Below are positions 47,973 to 58,488 of a stretch of DNA of 64,000 bases, one piece after another. Every line of letters starts with the position of its first letter. Position 1 is the first letter of the stretch. A model generated the notes under the pieces. The model saw only the letters and a list, made by a program, of their open reading frames with translations, had not been told where the DNA came from and did no database searches. Where the stretch lies: assembly GCA_029531795.1 (NCBI GenBank), contig JAPEIS010000014.1, positions 1,736,001 to 1,800,000 on the forward strand. The letters are read 5' to 3'. Made by a program: the position numbers and the translations under genes. The stretch is from Sclerotinia nivalis. Lineage: Eukaryota; Ascomycota; Leotiomycetes; Helotiales; Sclerotiniaceae.

Positions 47973-48802
47973 AAGACTTGTATAGTGTAACATCAAGCAA
48001 ATAAATGTATTACGATTCTCAAAATAAAAGCTTCATTCGAATGTGTGATGAGGTAGAAAGTCTATGTATGGTATGCATGCATAGGTTATAACTTATCGGT
48101 AGGTATTGAAACATAGCACAGTCTGAATTCTCAATTGAGTGAGTGAGTGAGACTGACTGGCTTTGACGGAAAAGGGATTTGTTCTACGGAAAAGCGAGCA
48201 ACCTGCCAAGAAAGCTTTCTGGCAAAGTGATTCGATCATGTCGTGACACGCAGCTAGGTCTTTGGGAATGGATATCTGTTGTTAAGAAATCCATAATTTC
48301 AGCATCACACAACCAATTTAAAGAGCATTTCTTGAACTTTTTTAATGACTACGAAGTATCGAATGAGAGTTAAAAGTAGGTAGGTACGGGAGTAGTAAGT
48401 TAGTAACTGCACAATACTACAGTGATACTCAAGTAGGTGCTAGGTATCTAGTATTCTAGTAGATATGTTAACCCGAATAACCGAATTTATTGCGATGGCG
48501 GAGCGAATTTTCTCCTTGTAACCGATCCATTGCGGGGCACCATCATCCAGCGAACCACCCGGTTGAGCTTCCTCACGTTGACGAATTCAACCATCTTTTG
48601 ACCCTATTCCTCCTTCCTCTCAGAGTAAACAGATCATATGGTGATTCTATAAATACTCGGTTATCCTCCGGCTTCAAATCATATTTTTTCTGAATCCCAT
48701 CTCATCTCGTCTCGTCTCGTCTCACTCTCTTTTTTCCTTTTTTGGGGGTTTGGTTTTATTCATACTACACTGTTGCTAGTTCTATAGCTTAATCTTATCA
48801 AG
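47973..48802. other. Intergenic region and ACH1 promoter
   Basis: 830 bp. A (gagt)4 run at about 48136-48149 and a pyrimidine tract with repeated ctcgt (48699-48722) lie upstream of ACH1, and the tract is probably part of the core promoter or leader. Small open stretches (48179-48373) are not supported as genes. Confidence 0.5.
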
Positions 48803-50494
48803 ATGGCTTCTTCGGCAGCTTTGACAGCTTCCGCTGCATTGAAATCTCGAGTTAGGAGGCCATCTTTGCTCAACAAGCTCGCTCATCCTCAAGATTTGAT
48901 CCCTCTATTCCCCAATGGAGCTTACATCGGATGGTCCGGATTCACGGGTGTGGGATATCCTAAGTGAGTATCAATTGCAGTTCTGGTGCTGAGCAAGAGC
49001 GGGGTCGAACAATAGCGTGCAATTCATTCTGCAAGAAACCAATACTGATTGAAACTATGTAGGAAGATTCCAACAATGCTCGCCGATCATGTAGAGAAGA
49101 ACGGCCTGCAGGGCAAGCTTAAGTACTCCCTCTTTGTAGGTGCTAGCTCTGGAGCGGAGACCGAAAATCGATGGGCAGAATTAAATATGATCGAACGACG
49201 AAGTCCTCATCAAGTCGGAAAAGCCATTGCAAAAGGTATCAACAATGGCAACATAAATTTCTTCGACAAACATCTGTCCATGTTCCCTGTAGATTTGGTT
49301 TATGGATTCTACACAAAAGACCGTCCGAACAAAAAGCTGGATGTGGTTATCGTTGAGGCTACAGCTATTACAGAAGATGGTGGCATTATTCCCGGAGCTT
49401 CAGTTGGGGCGTCACCAGAATTGATTCAAATGGCGGACAAGATCATCATTGAAGTGAACACTTCTATGCCTTCTTTCGAAGGTCTTCACGATATCACCAT
49501 GACCGAACTTCCACCAAATCGAAAACCATACTTGATCATGGCACCAGAGGACCGCATTGGAACAACCTCCATTCCTGTTGATACCGAGAAGATTGTTGCC
49601 ATTGTCGAGTCCGATTATCAAGACCAAACCGTACCAAATGCACCCGAGGATGCTACCTCTCGTGCAATCGCTGCTCATTTGATTGAATTCCTCGAGCACG
49701 AAGTCAAGCATGACCGCCTTCCCAAGAACCTTCTCCCAATTCAGTCCGGTATTGGAAACATTGCCAATGCTGTTATTGGTGGTCTAGCCGAATCTAAATT
49801 CAAGAATCTCAAGGTTTGGACAGAAGTGCTTCAAGATACCTTCCTTGACCTTTTCGATTCTGGACGCTTAGACTTCGCAACTGCAACCTCCATTCGTTTC
49901 TCCCCAGATGGTTTCAAGCGCTTCTACGATGGATGGGAGCAATACTTCGACAAACTCTTGCTCCGCTCACAGCAGGTTTCTAACTCCCCCGAGATCATCA
50001 GAAGATTGGGAGTTATTGGCATGAACACACCAGTTGAGGTCGATATTTACGCACACGCAAACAGCACCAATGTCATGGGTTCTCGCATGTTGAACGGTCT
50101 TGGTGGCTCAGCTGATTTCCTCCGTTCTTCTAAATATAGTATCATGCACACTCCATCTACCAGACCATCCAAAACCGATCCTCACGGTGTTTCTTGCATT
50201 GTTCCTATGTGCACACACGTTGACCAAACAGAGCACGATTTGGACGTAATTGTTACCGAACAGGGCCTAGCTGATGTTCGAGGATTGAGTCCAAGGGAGC
50301 GAGCTAAGGTCATCATTGAGAAATGCTCACATCCAGACTACAAGCCAATTTTGGAGGACTACTTCAGAAAGGCTGAATTCGAATGCATGAGGAGAGGCTG
50401 GGGCCACGAGCCCCATTTGTTGTGGAACAGCTTCGATATGCACAAGGCATTCGATCAAGAGGGAAGTATGAAGGCACTTAAGACTTGGGGTTAG
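48803..50494 (+). CDS. ACH1: Acetyl-CoA hydrolase / succinyl-CoA:acetate CoA-transferase, 530 aa
   Basis: A mitochondrial enzyme that transfers CoA between succinyl-CoA and acetate (or hydrolyses acetyl-CoA), protecting fungi from acetate stress and used in growth on acetate and propionate. Two exons, 48803-48963 and 49063-50494, with a GTGAGT donor and TGTAG acceptor; 531 codons. The N-terminus ([20 protein letters not shown]) is Arg/Ser/Ala-rich, like a mitochondrial presequence. Hallmarks are [12 protein letters not shown] (about 43-54), [15 protein letters not shown] (about 165-180) and [20 protein letters not shown] with GLGGSADF (about 380-408), the conserved CoA-transferase family core. 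Length matches yeast Ach1 (526). The start AAGATGGC is in good context. Confidence 0.95.
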
Positions 50495-51041
50495 AGGGTG
50501 TATGAAGAGTCCGGATTACATACGAGGCGATGTGGATATTGGAAAATTTGGAATAAGTCATATATCATTGATGGGCTTTATTGGAGCAGGGCGCATATGA
50601 GGATCAAATTTCATAGGTGAAACCAAAATTTCATAAAGGTGTTTTTCATTGTGATAGAATCCACCAAAATCCATACTGGTGATTCAGCAACAAAAGTCTG
50701 CGCTCACACCGGAGCACTTAGCTGCCACACCAATGAAACATAAACGAATGTGTTTATTGGCATCTTCAAATCTAAGTGATAGAAACATACTGAAGTCTAA
50801 GACTTCTGATTCAATAACAGGGCCCTTCGCTCCCACCAAAAGTACCTAATGAATGAATCCACAGTAATGACAAAAGAATGTGTGTTAGCTCTTTTTATCA
50901 ACTTATAGAAGGATCTAAACATCAAGATGCGAGGTAACAATGTTGCATGGATCCCACGTCAAACCTGACGAGAATCTGTTGTCGTGTGGGCGCGTTGGCT
51001 TAGTTGCTGACGCTCTGAATCAGGAACGTTATTCTGTTTCA
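50495..51041. other. Intergenic region downstream of ACH1
   Basis: No gene seen. It contains two similar 'accaaaatttcataaaggtg / accaaaatccatactggtga' stretches near 50621-50682, a weak direct repeat. Confidence 0.4.
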
Positions 51042-51311
51042 TTATTTATTAGTAAGGCGTTCATATTCTTTTGCACTGGTGGACACACCTTCCGGCCCTC
51101 GCTTTCCTTCCCACCCTTTTGCTGCCTTTGCCATGAGCTTTCTTGCAGCAATCTTCTCGCGTTCTTCTTTGATGAAAGCTTTCTCCATGCCATTTCCTAT
51201 ATCGGCTTTTGTTTTAAATTATTGTGTTGGAGGTTAGGCTTCTGCAGAGACTTCCTTTGGTGCAGAATCGGCTGTTTGATATTGCTTTTCTTCGTGGGGC
51301 TTGCAAGACAT
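51042..51311 (-). CDS. Possible small two-part gene, unknown function
   Basis: Two short open stretches on the minus strand have protein-like composition. 51311-51234 starts ATGTCTTGCAAG in a good context and encodes MSCKPHEEKQ..., 25 residues. 51188-51042 encodes 48 residues beginning MEKAFIKEEREKIAARKLMA and ending SAKEYERLTNK, a strongly helical, charged segment. A TATAG acceptor sits just before the second part, with reading frame G-N-G-M-E-K. I find no GT donor in the right phase between them, so either the intron is non-canonical, the gene is slightly decayed, or the two are unrelated. No family recognised. Confidence 0.35.
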
Positions 51312-53782
51312 CTTGATGATAAAGCTGACATCCTATTTTGGCATTTTATACAAGGTGTGCGTTCGGAGAAAATGCTTAGACAGTTGTTATTGTATTTGTT
51401 CGAATTTTGAAAACTCCTGTACGCTGTTATGTTTGCAGGTGAAATGTTCTGGTGTGGAGTCTGTGGCAATTTTTATGGATATATGATATACTATCGGTAC
51501 AAATATCTACCATAACTTGGCGTAATTCATTCACGATGGACTTGAAAATGACTCTTCAATGACTCTCCAATGAGTCTTCATATATCCTTTCAGCCACCAA
51601 ATGACATGTACGAGTAATATTCACTGGGCGTTATTGGGAGTCTCCTATGAATGCGAGAGGATAAATTACCAGATGGCACTTTCAAATTGTTCGCGGGGAT
51701 GCTCAAGTAGATATCGAAAGGTCATTTTGGTGGGTTTCATTTTGGGGAACTTTGAAGTTAAATTTATGCACCTCCCGAGAAGCGGATGCATTATATGAAG
51801 GTGCATTACTATGTGTCGTAATTCTGACCCAGAGTTATCGATCTGGCGGTGTTGGAGTAAATCCAGGGCATAACAAGTCACATCTTGTCTTATTTGATGG
51901 GCTTCGACCTGTGATCGCCTTTTTTCTCTAATAATAGCAGGATGGTTGCTTTAACCTTCTTTTGAAAACAAACCTCGATGTTTGGAAGGTCCTCAAATAT
52001 GTCAGGGGGATTATTCCAGTCACTGCATCACTCAGCGAATCCAACATGCTTCTGCATCACATCTCACGGCTTTCGGACAGGTCGTAGTAAAGAGTTCATT
52101 TCTAAAGAAGCCTTGGAAATGTGGAAATAGACAATCATCCTATTTAGAAATGTCCAGACTCCATGTGCCAGAATCTGACAGCACCATAAACTCCAGGACC
52201 ACACACTCGCGGGACTGCCACGGGCAATACGATATCAACGTCCCACTCAGCTATGCATAATTGAGCAGCCCAAATACTGGGTTCCATCGTTATCGATCTG
52301 CTATGAAAAATTAGTGTTGTCTTCTCAATCTTGTTAAACATGTTTCACAGGAACTACGCCTCGGTTCTGGTCGCATGTAGTTGCCCACCTTACATACTCC
52401 GGAGTTATTGGCATATCCTCAAGTTTCTTGATGGTTTCTTTTACGTCGGAATTTTTACATCTTTATTATGCTAAAATCCTCAACAAATCTGGAAATTCGA
52501 TCTTTTGCCATTCTGACTGACCGAGAAACTGGCGGTTGCACAGCTGGGCAGCAGATGACGGGGCGGCTTTCGAGGTGAAAGATGTAGAACAAGATAGGGA
52601 TCATCCATATTGCAGTTCGACCTGTCATTGCTCTCTCAAAATCCTTTAAAGTTTTCAAAGTGTTTCTTGTTTATCAATCTGGTCATCACAAGAAAACTGG
52701 GGCCGAAAGTATATTTTCAGCAACGTTCTTATAATATTAAGTTCGTATGGATATACATCAGTGACCGGTTTATAAGATTAATGCAAGCCATTTTCATTTG
52801 TCTTCCCGCAATGCTCCGAACTTCTTGGTTATTTCCTTAACATGAGAATTTTGATAACATGCGAGAACACAGGCTCTGGGCTTGTATCTTTTGTACGTTT
52901 ATCAGAAACCTCATGATTTGTCTTTGTTGACAATACAATCGCGGGGGCACTGTATATTGCTTGGACCCAGAAACTTGTTTCGGAAACCAAAATAATAGAA
53001 CACTAAGTACCAGTTCTTTTTGGAATATATGTGACCTATTAGAAACAACTCCGAGCTCAGGATCTAGACTTATTGTATCGGTTCCTATTTGGCTGAACCT
53101 TAAGGCCATGAATTACGATGGTCTTCACCAAGCCAAAAAAATAAAATAAAATAAAAAAACCTAGCGGCTTAAGTGTTGTCGTCGATAGACCACTAGAGAT
53201 GAAGCCTATGTCTTATTTTGATGATCTGTGCACCAAAATAATCTTGCTGATGGCACCATGAGATTAAAGTACCCCAATTAATCCTCCTTCTATCCGCAGT
53301 CCTCAAAACCCCGCTCTCAAATTTTCGCCATACATCAAAATCCATAAATTCATCATGCGTATCTCCGACCTTGCGAAGAAAACCCTTCAAGACCTTGGGT
53401 GGCTTTCTCAAACTAAGTTTGGGAACAATCTTCAATTCCCTTGAACATTAACTCCACCATATCCTTCTTACCTAAAAACTATCAGCAACTCAAAGTCATC
53501 GAGTTTTTCATGCAATAATTACTGATAATTGCCCGTTTCTTCGGGAGGTGACCTAACACCAGCCCCACTCTTTCTATTCGGTCATTAGCGAGATCTCCTT
53601 TTGACATTTGTGCGAATAGTCTGTTCGTGCCAGCGACGACTTACCCAATGGTACTAATATTATTTTGGCCACGAAATGGTTTGGAATTCTTGTTTGGAGC
53701 TAAGAGCTGTGGGAGAGGTAGATTTGAGCGGAAATCTCCATGTCTTGGCGCATGGCGTGATTCTAGAATTTGAAGGCAAATG
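51312..53782. other. Intergenic region, no gene supported
   Basis: 2.5 kb. A minus-strand open stretch, 53193-53435 (LRKPPKVLKGFLRKVGDTHD and following), has reasonable composition but no start, splice signals or domain I can defend. Others are overlapping shadows. Some of it could be the 3' part of the gene at 53783-54178. Confidence 0.35.
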
Positions 53783-54178
53783 TTAGCGAAACACTAACAA
53801 CCAAAAGATGAGCATGAAGAAACTCCAACCTTCGCTATCCTCGCTCCTATCAAGTTCTTGCTGGCCAGTCTTTGAATTAGCCTGGACGGGAACTAATCCG
53901 CATCGCCGCAACACCTCATAATGCACAACCTGACTCTCAAGAAGGTCATCCGCGACCGGATCAAAAGGTTCTATATCATAATTGTCCTGCAATTCCTGCC
54001 GTCTCCTCTTCTTAATCTCCTCTCGACTTTCTTTAATTAGCTCTTGTGCTTCTTCTTTATCTGCCAGTGTCTCCGAGGGCACCCTTCCGTCTTCCCATCC
54101 TTCGATTGTAACCACGCTTCGTGTCTCAGAGAGAGCACTAGGTAGACTTATATTGTAATCATTCTCTTCGCTCATTTT
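53783..54178 (-). CDS. Uncharacterised acidic/helical protein, 3' end uncertain
   Basis: Starts at an ATG (MSEENDYNISLP) and continues open to 53783, 131 residues. The frame stays open 45 codons further upstream (to 54313), so a longer form is possible. Composition is coding-like: a charged helix (ETLADKEEAQELIKESREEI) and a basic KKRRR, followed by EPFDPVADDLLESQVVHYEV. The last 12 residues (FFMLIFWLLVFR) are hydrophobic and may be intron sequence read through: a GTTGGA donor-like site lies at GAAGGTTGGAG. No domain recognised. It is either an intact small protein with a hydrophobic tail or the first exon of a longer gene. Confidence 0.5.
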   Translation of the reverse strand, partial: KMSEENDYNISLPSALSETRSVVTIEGWEDGRVPSETLADKEEAQELIKESREEIKKRRRQELQDNYDIEPFDPVADDLLESQVVHYEVLRRCGLVPVQANSKTGQQELDRSEDSEGWSFFMLIFWLLVFR

Positions 54179-54313
54179 GTAGTCTCTGTATTGTGCTTGG
54201 TGTTGTTTCATGTCAAATTGATGGCCGCTTTTCATAAGATATTTGACGTCTACGAAAGGGCAGTTTGTGGCAAATTTCTTATGATCCGCCTCCATGATGA
54301 AATAATTTGACAA

Positions 54314-55116
54314 AGGATCTTATTAACCTTGGGCTCCGAGCAGGAATAGCTACTCAATTCAAAGAAAACTGTATTCTGTGGTTTTTCGCACGTAGAAGAA
54401 AAGGAATGGGGTCTCGAGGTAGAAATGATCTGGGAATAGGGGATACTCGGTTGACCCACCAAAGTGGGATGTTTCCAGTGAATTGATAAAAATAACTCCA
54501 CAATTTGATTAATGTATAATACTCACGCCACTGAAAAAATATATTGCCGATGGAAATAGTCTTTTGAAATGTATTTGACTTGATTGAACATGGAAATAAA
54601 TATATTGGGTATCACACTTTCTGTGTATTTCATCAAGACATCTAACAGAGCAAAACAGTTATACCTGTACAAATGAACGTACTTTGGGGGCCGCCGATTA
54701 TCGTAGTAATAACAAACTGCAGCACCATGTAATATAACCACTGCTCACAAATTTTCCCAAAATGAAGTAATAATGCCTCTTTTAATATAGCAAATTGTGG
54801 TTTCCACGACAAAATCCCCAACACTTCTCTCAATACCGTCATAATTTTCATGTGAAATCACTTGAGACAAGCCGAAAGAAGTTTGATATCCTCCAATAGG
54901 CGGCGGCAGCATAGATATTTGATAGTATAGCTCCAGCCATGCACGATTAGATCACATCCTCACAAGTCCTCCCACTATAGCTAGACCCATGCCTTCTAGA
55001 AACCGACGAACTTTTCAACAAGAACCTCGAAAGTATCCTTCTCTTTCAATATATATTGAATTCCAATCTTCTTCAAACTCATTGTACGAAATGCTCGGAG
55101 AAGGTTTGTGTTTTCT
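54314..55116. other. Intergenic region
   Basis: 800 bp, AT-moderate. No gene supported. Confidence 0.4.
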
Positions 55117-55845
55117 TCAGTGCTTCGGCGCGGTCCTTGAAGCTCGCTTCTTATTCTTCCCCTTCTTCTTTGCGTTGCTGCGGTTCTCTTTCTCAATAAT
55201 CGCCTCTTCCTCCTTTTCACCCAAGGCAAACTTGTGAGGCTTGGCCATTTGTTTTGCCAACCCAAATACATCATGCAGATCATCTTCTTCTAAACCAGCA
55301 GCGGCTTTAATTTGATCCAGATTCGGATGCATCTCTCTCATTAATACTTCGATATAGTCCTCCATATCCTCCTCAATATTCTCCTCGACGTCTTCCCTGA
55401 TTGCTTCCTTAATCTCTAGCTCGATGCTCTTCCCCTCCACCGTAGAATCGGACTCTCCCTGATCTTTCAACATTTTGAGAGTGTCCACCAGTTGCTGTGC
55501 CATCTCACACATTGTAGTCCAATCCTCGCTTGAGCAGCCAGAAGCTCTCATATTCTCCAAATCCTCATGCATATCCTTCATTAATTTCTTCGTGGCTTCC
55601 TCGAGTTCTAGTTGCGAATTGATAGCTTTCCATAGCAGATGTGTGACCCTGCGTTCTTTTTTGACTGCTTCTCCGATGCTCGACATTTTGCGGTTGGGAG
55701 GTACTATGTCGAGGGTACCTGAAAGAAATGCCTGAGAATTGTGTTTGTCTTTGAATGCTTTAACTACCAGTGTTCGTGCTAATCGGAGAATTATGATTGA
55801 AACGAGAACCACGATATAGCAATGTAGTTTCGAATGTGATCGCAT
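55117..55845 (-). CDS. Uncharacterised protein with N-terminal membrane segment, 242 aa
   Basis: Intact ORF. From the ATG at 55845 the protein starts MRSHSKLHCYIVVLVSIIIL, giving one hydrophobic segment (about 9-22) that could be a signal anchor. The body is highly charged and helical with many Glu/Lys (EEATKKLMKDMHEDLENM; EDVEENIEEDMEDYIEVLM). It ends in a lysine-rich tail (KKKGKNKKRASRTAPKH). An alternative start at 55686 (MSSIGEAVKKERR) would remove the membrane segment. An upstream ATG at 55953 is also in frame. No family recognised. Base composition resembles the surrounding genes. Confidence 0.55.
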   Translation of the reverse strand: MRSHSKLHCYIVVLVSIIILRLARTLVVKAFKDKHNSQAFLSGTLDIVPPNRKMSSIGEAVKKERRVTHLLWKAINSQLELEEATKKLMKDMHEDLENMRASGCSSEDWTTMCEMAQQLVDTLKMLKDQGESDSTVEGKSIELEIKEAIREDVEENIEEDMEDYIEVLMREMHPNLDQIKAAAGLEEDDLHDVFGLAKQMAKPHKFALGEKEEEAIIEKENRSNAKKKGKNKKRASRTAPKH

Positions 55846-56161
55846 GAACGGTTTTTCGTGGTTTTTATTTAGAGGGCTGGAAAGAAAGTATTGTGAAAGG
55901 TGTCGACAGTGAACGTTTGATTCCAAATTCCAAATTGGATTTCGCAAGCACAAATATGGCAGGCACGATCGTCTTTAGTTCCACACTCACACTATCCAAC
56001 TTATAAACTCGGAAATCCAATGAAAATGAATTTCTGATACTGATTCGATGAGAGAAACCCAACACAATACATTGGTACAACTCATGCAATCCGAGTACTA
56101 AAAATATACTAGGTGATTATCAAAGGTAAAGCAAAATAGTGAAAGTAAGCCGCGAAGTGTT
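55846..56161. other. Intergenic region
   Basis: No gene seen; it should hold the promoter of 55117-55845. Confidence 0.4.
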
Positions 56162-56640
56162 TTATTCCACAAAATTAACCATCTTATTGAGACCTTTGGA
56201 TATCGTATAAATACGATAGGCCATAGAACGAAGTATTGAACTGACTACTAGGTAAATATCTGTAATTATTAAAGGGAAACCGAAAGTGTGAAAAAAGTAG
56301 CAGGAGTTGAAGGACCAGAGATCTGTTTCTGAAGGCTCAACTGCTGTATCGAAATTCCGTACCCCGGAATTTGTACGCTCAATATGATCCTTAATAACCA
56401 ACCAGAAGTTGTAAGACCAAAGGCGTAATTTCGTGTTATCCAATGTGTATTCGAAGTGGAAGGTTACTTCATGTAATGTTGAATTCTCAGTATAGCGACT
56501 ATGTTCCAATTCAAATAGACGCACTCACAGTCTGCTTTTACCAAAGCCTCTTCAATTTCTTTAGAGTAGACATCTTTCAGCGGATATTTTCAGTTGTAAT
56601 TGATTTCCATGTCTCTTTCAATAGCGTCGATCAGTTCATG
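56162..56640 (-). pseudogene. Probable decaying gene (stop codon and frameshift)
   Basis: Minus-strand translation from 56640 reads HELIDAIERDMEINYN, then TGA (56592-56590), then KYPLKDVYSKEIEEALVKAD in the same frame. A GTGAGT donor follows (56528). A matching acceptor (AAG before 56466) would join to TFHFEYTLDN, and the frame then stays open to 56162 (KLRLWSYNFWLVIKDHIERT and following). Further upstream, GYEKDLDFMIQTT appears in another frame directly before HELIDAIE, so a frameshift is likely too. Composition is coding-like on both sides of the stop. No family recognised. Confidence 0.4.
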
Positions 56641-57865
56641 TCGTTTGTATCATGAAGTCTAAGTCTTTCTCGTACCCTTGGATATGCCAAAAATGGGAGA
56701 GGGTTTATGAAATTTCTTATAAGGATTCTTGGAATTTTGTATGTGGATGTGTTTTTGATCAAGAAACAGTTTTGTGATGACCATTTATTATATTTATTAT
56801 ATGTATGTTGTGCGAGCTAATGAAGGACTAAATCATTGGAGCTCTTTTGAATGTCTTATTGTTAGATAACATACTTTATGACTAACTAGATAGTCCTACA
56901 AGAATTATTACCATAATTTCATACCTTTTTTATAGACTTTGATTATTGTTCATCAGATTGATTTAATTTCGTTCTCTTCCTACTCCCCAAGTTGGTCTAA
57001 TATTGTGAACTCAAGCTCGAAGATGACTGAGGAGCTTTTGCTTCACTTCCACCTGCCTTAATAATTAGATAAAAATATCCATCTCGCAAGTGAGAAAACA
57101 CTACCAAAAATCCTTACGGAATAGAACGACTTAAGTGTGTTTTTAGCCTGATATTAGATGAGGTAGAGAGAAGGGCGGGCAGAGCCTGGTCCTATTGATA
57201 AGGTAAGCGACAACCTCTGCGTAGTATCCGCTGGAAATTATACTTGATATTGCTTTGCAGTGTTTGCTCTGAGCGTTTTAATTTGGATAAGGAAACTGTC
57301 TTGTGGATATGTGCTAGTTGTGTTCGATGTTTGGGTTTGTTGGAGGTGTTGCAGAAGAATATGAAGAATAAGAAAGAAGCAAAGGGTTTTGTAGACAGAA
57401 AAGGCATGTACGAGTAACATCATATGGAGTAATATTGTAAATACTCTTGATCGAGTCATTCATGCCTCGAAAATCTGTGGTCCATGAATATTCTCCTTGA
57501 AAACATAGAATTCACAGTCAAGATTTTGAAAAGTCATATCAAGAGGTGTTTAGGCTCGAATATGCAATCAAAATTGGGACAATGAACTTCAAATGTTTAG
57601 TTTCACTCATTGTAATATAGTAATGCAATGAGGTACTGAACCCCAGCACTTCTATACTGTAAAATTTCAAGAACAGTTTTCATTCGTGTGGTAAATACTG
57701 CCAAAGCCATGTATTATTCCGCCTATCATCGTCTATTCACCCTCCCCACTACACGACTATTCACTCACGAATCTCAATACTGCTGTATCTATCTTTTCAG
57801 TTAGCTATAGTGTCATTTCATTTGAGCGCTCATACCATAAAGTTACCATGTTGCAATTCCACAAT
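56641..57865. other. Intergenic region
   Basis: 1.2 kb, somewhat AT-rich; no gene supported. Minus-strand ORFs at 57192-57459 overlap in two frames and look random. Confidence 0.4.
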
Positions 57866-58426
57866 TCATAGACCAGATTGTTTGCTAGCCTCACCGCCAA
57901 TGCCCATCTCTCCACCTATGTTCCAAAACGCCTTGCCGATATTTGTTTGGGAAGTAATCTTCTCACCACGCTCAACCAAGCCGTTTTGCATTTTTTCCAC
58001 GAGGGTGTACAAGCGGATAATTTGCCACATGATGTTTGCTTGGGAAGTATCTTTGAGCTTTCGATTTAAAAGAGCGGGCGCAATGGGCCGCCCCTCGAGA
58101 AAGTACGAGACAACTTCATGAATCTTTGTTTCGTGACTGCCAATGATGCCATATAAGTTATTCAGGAATAATGGGGGTAAACACACGCCGAAGATTTCTT
58201 TCATATTCAGAACATGCTTATGAATACCGTCCATGTCCTTTTGAGTCAAATCTCTCGATGCAGATTCGCGTTCAACTTCATCGACATATGTAGTGGCAAT
58301 TCGCAGTCCGTACAGTTCTCGAAGAATGCTGATGGCTTCAGTGGGAAGATCTTTACAATCAATCTTCTTTCCGAGCTCGCTTCCGAGATCATGTCTCTTT
58401 TTTTCGAACGTGTTTTTGGAGACCAT
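57866..58426 (-). CDS. Uncharacterised protein, 186 aa, with 5' UTR intron
   Basis: Intact ORF from MVSKNTFEKK to a stop after GGEASKQSGL. A textbook intron lies just upstream in the leader: GTAAGT at 58488, CTAAC branch sequence and GCAG acceptor at 58437. The frame upstream of it runs into a stop without an ATG, so the start at 58426 is supported. The sequence is soluble and mostly helical (LPTEAISILRELYGLRIATT; LNMKEIFGVCLPPLFLNNLY) and ends Gly-rich. No signal peptide and no domain recognised. Confidence 0.65.
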   Translation of the reverse strand: MVSKNTFEKKRHDLGSELGKKIDCKDLPTEAISILRELYGLRIATTYVDEVERESASRDLTQKDMDGIHKHVLNMKEIFGVCLPPLFLNNLYGIIGSHETKIHEVVSYFLEGRPIAPALLNRKLKDTSQANIMWQIIRLYTLVEKMQNGLVERGEKITSQTNIGKAFWNIGGEMGIGGEASKQSGL

Positions 58427-58436
58427 GTTATTTCCC

Positions 58437-58488
58437 CTGCGAAGTTAGTTGACTGACTTGGCGAACTGAAGAATCACCTTAGACTTAC
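58437..58488 (-). other. 5' UTR intron of the 57866-58426 gene
   Basis: 52-nt GT-AG intron on the minus strand with GTAAGT donor, CTAAC branch motif and CAG acceptor, ending 10 nt before the start codon. Confidence 0.65.

Noticed and set aside
50940..51410. 156-codon hydrophobic plus-strand ORF
   Set aside because: It overlaps the more protein-like minus-strand pieces at 51042-51311 and looks like their antisense.
53193..53435. 80-codon minus-strand ORF with LRKPPKVLKGFLRKVGDTHD
   Set aside because: Composition is coding-like, but no start, no splice link to 53783 and no family could be shown.
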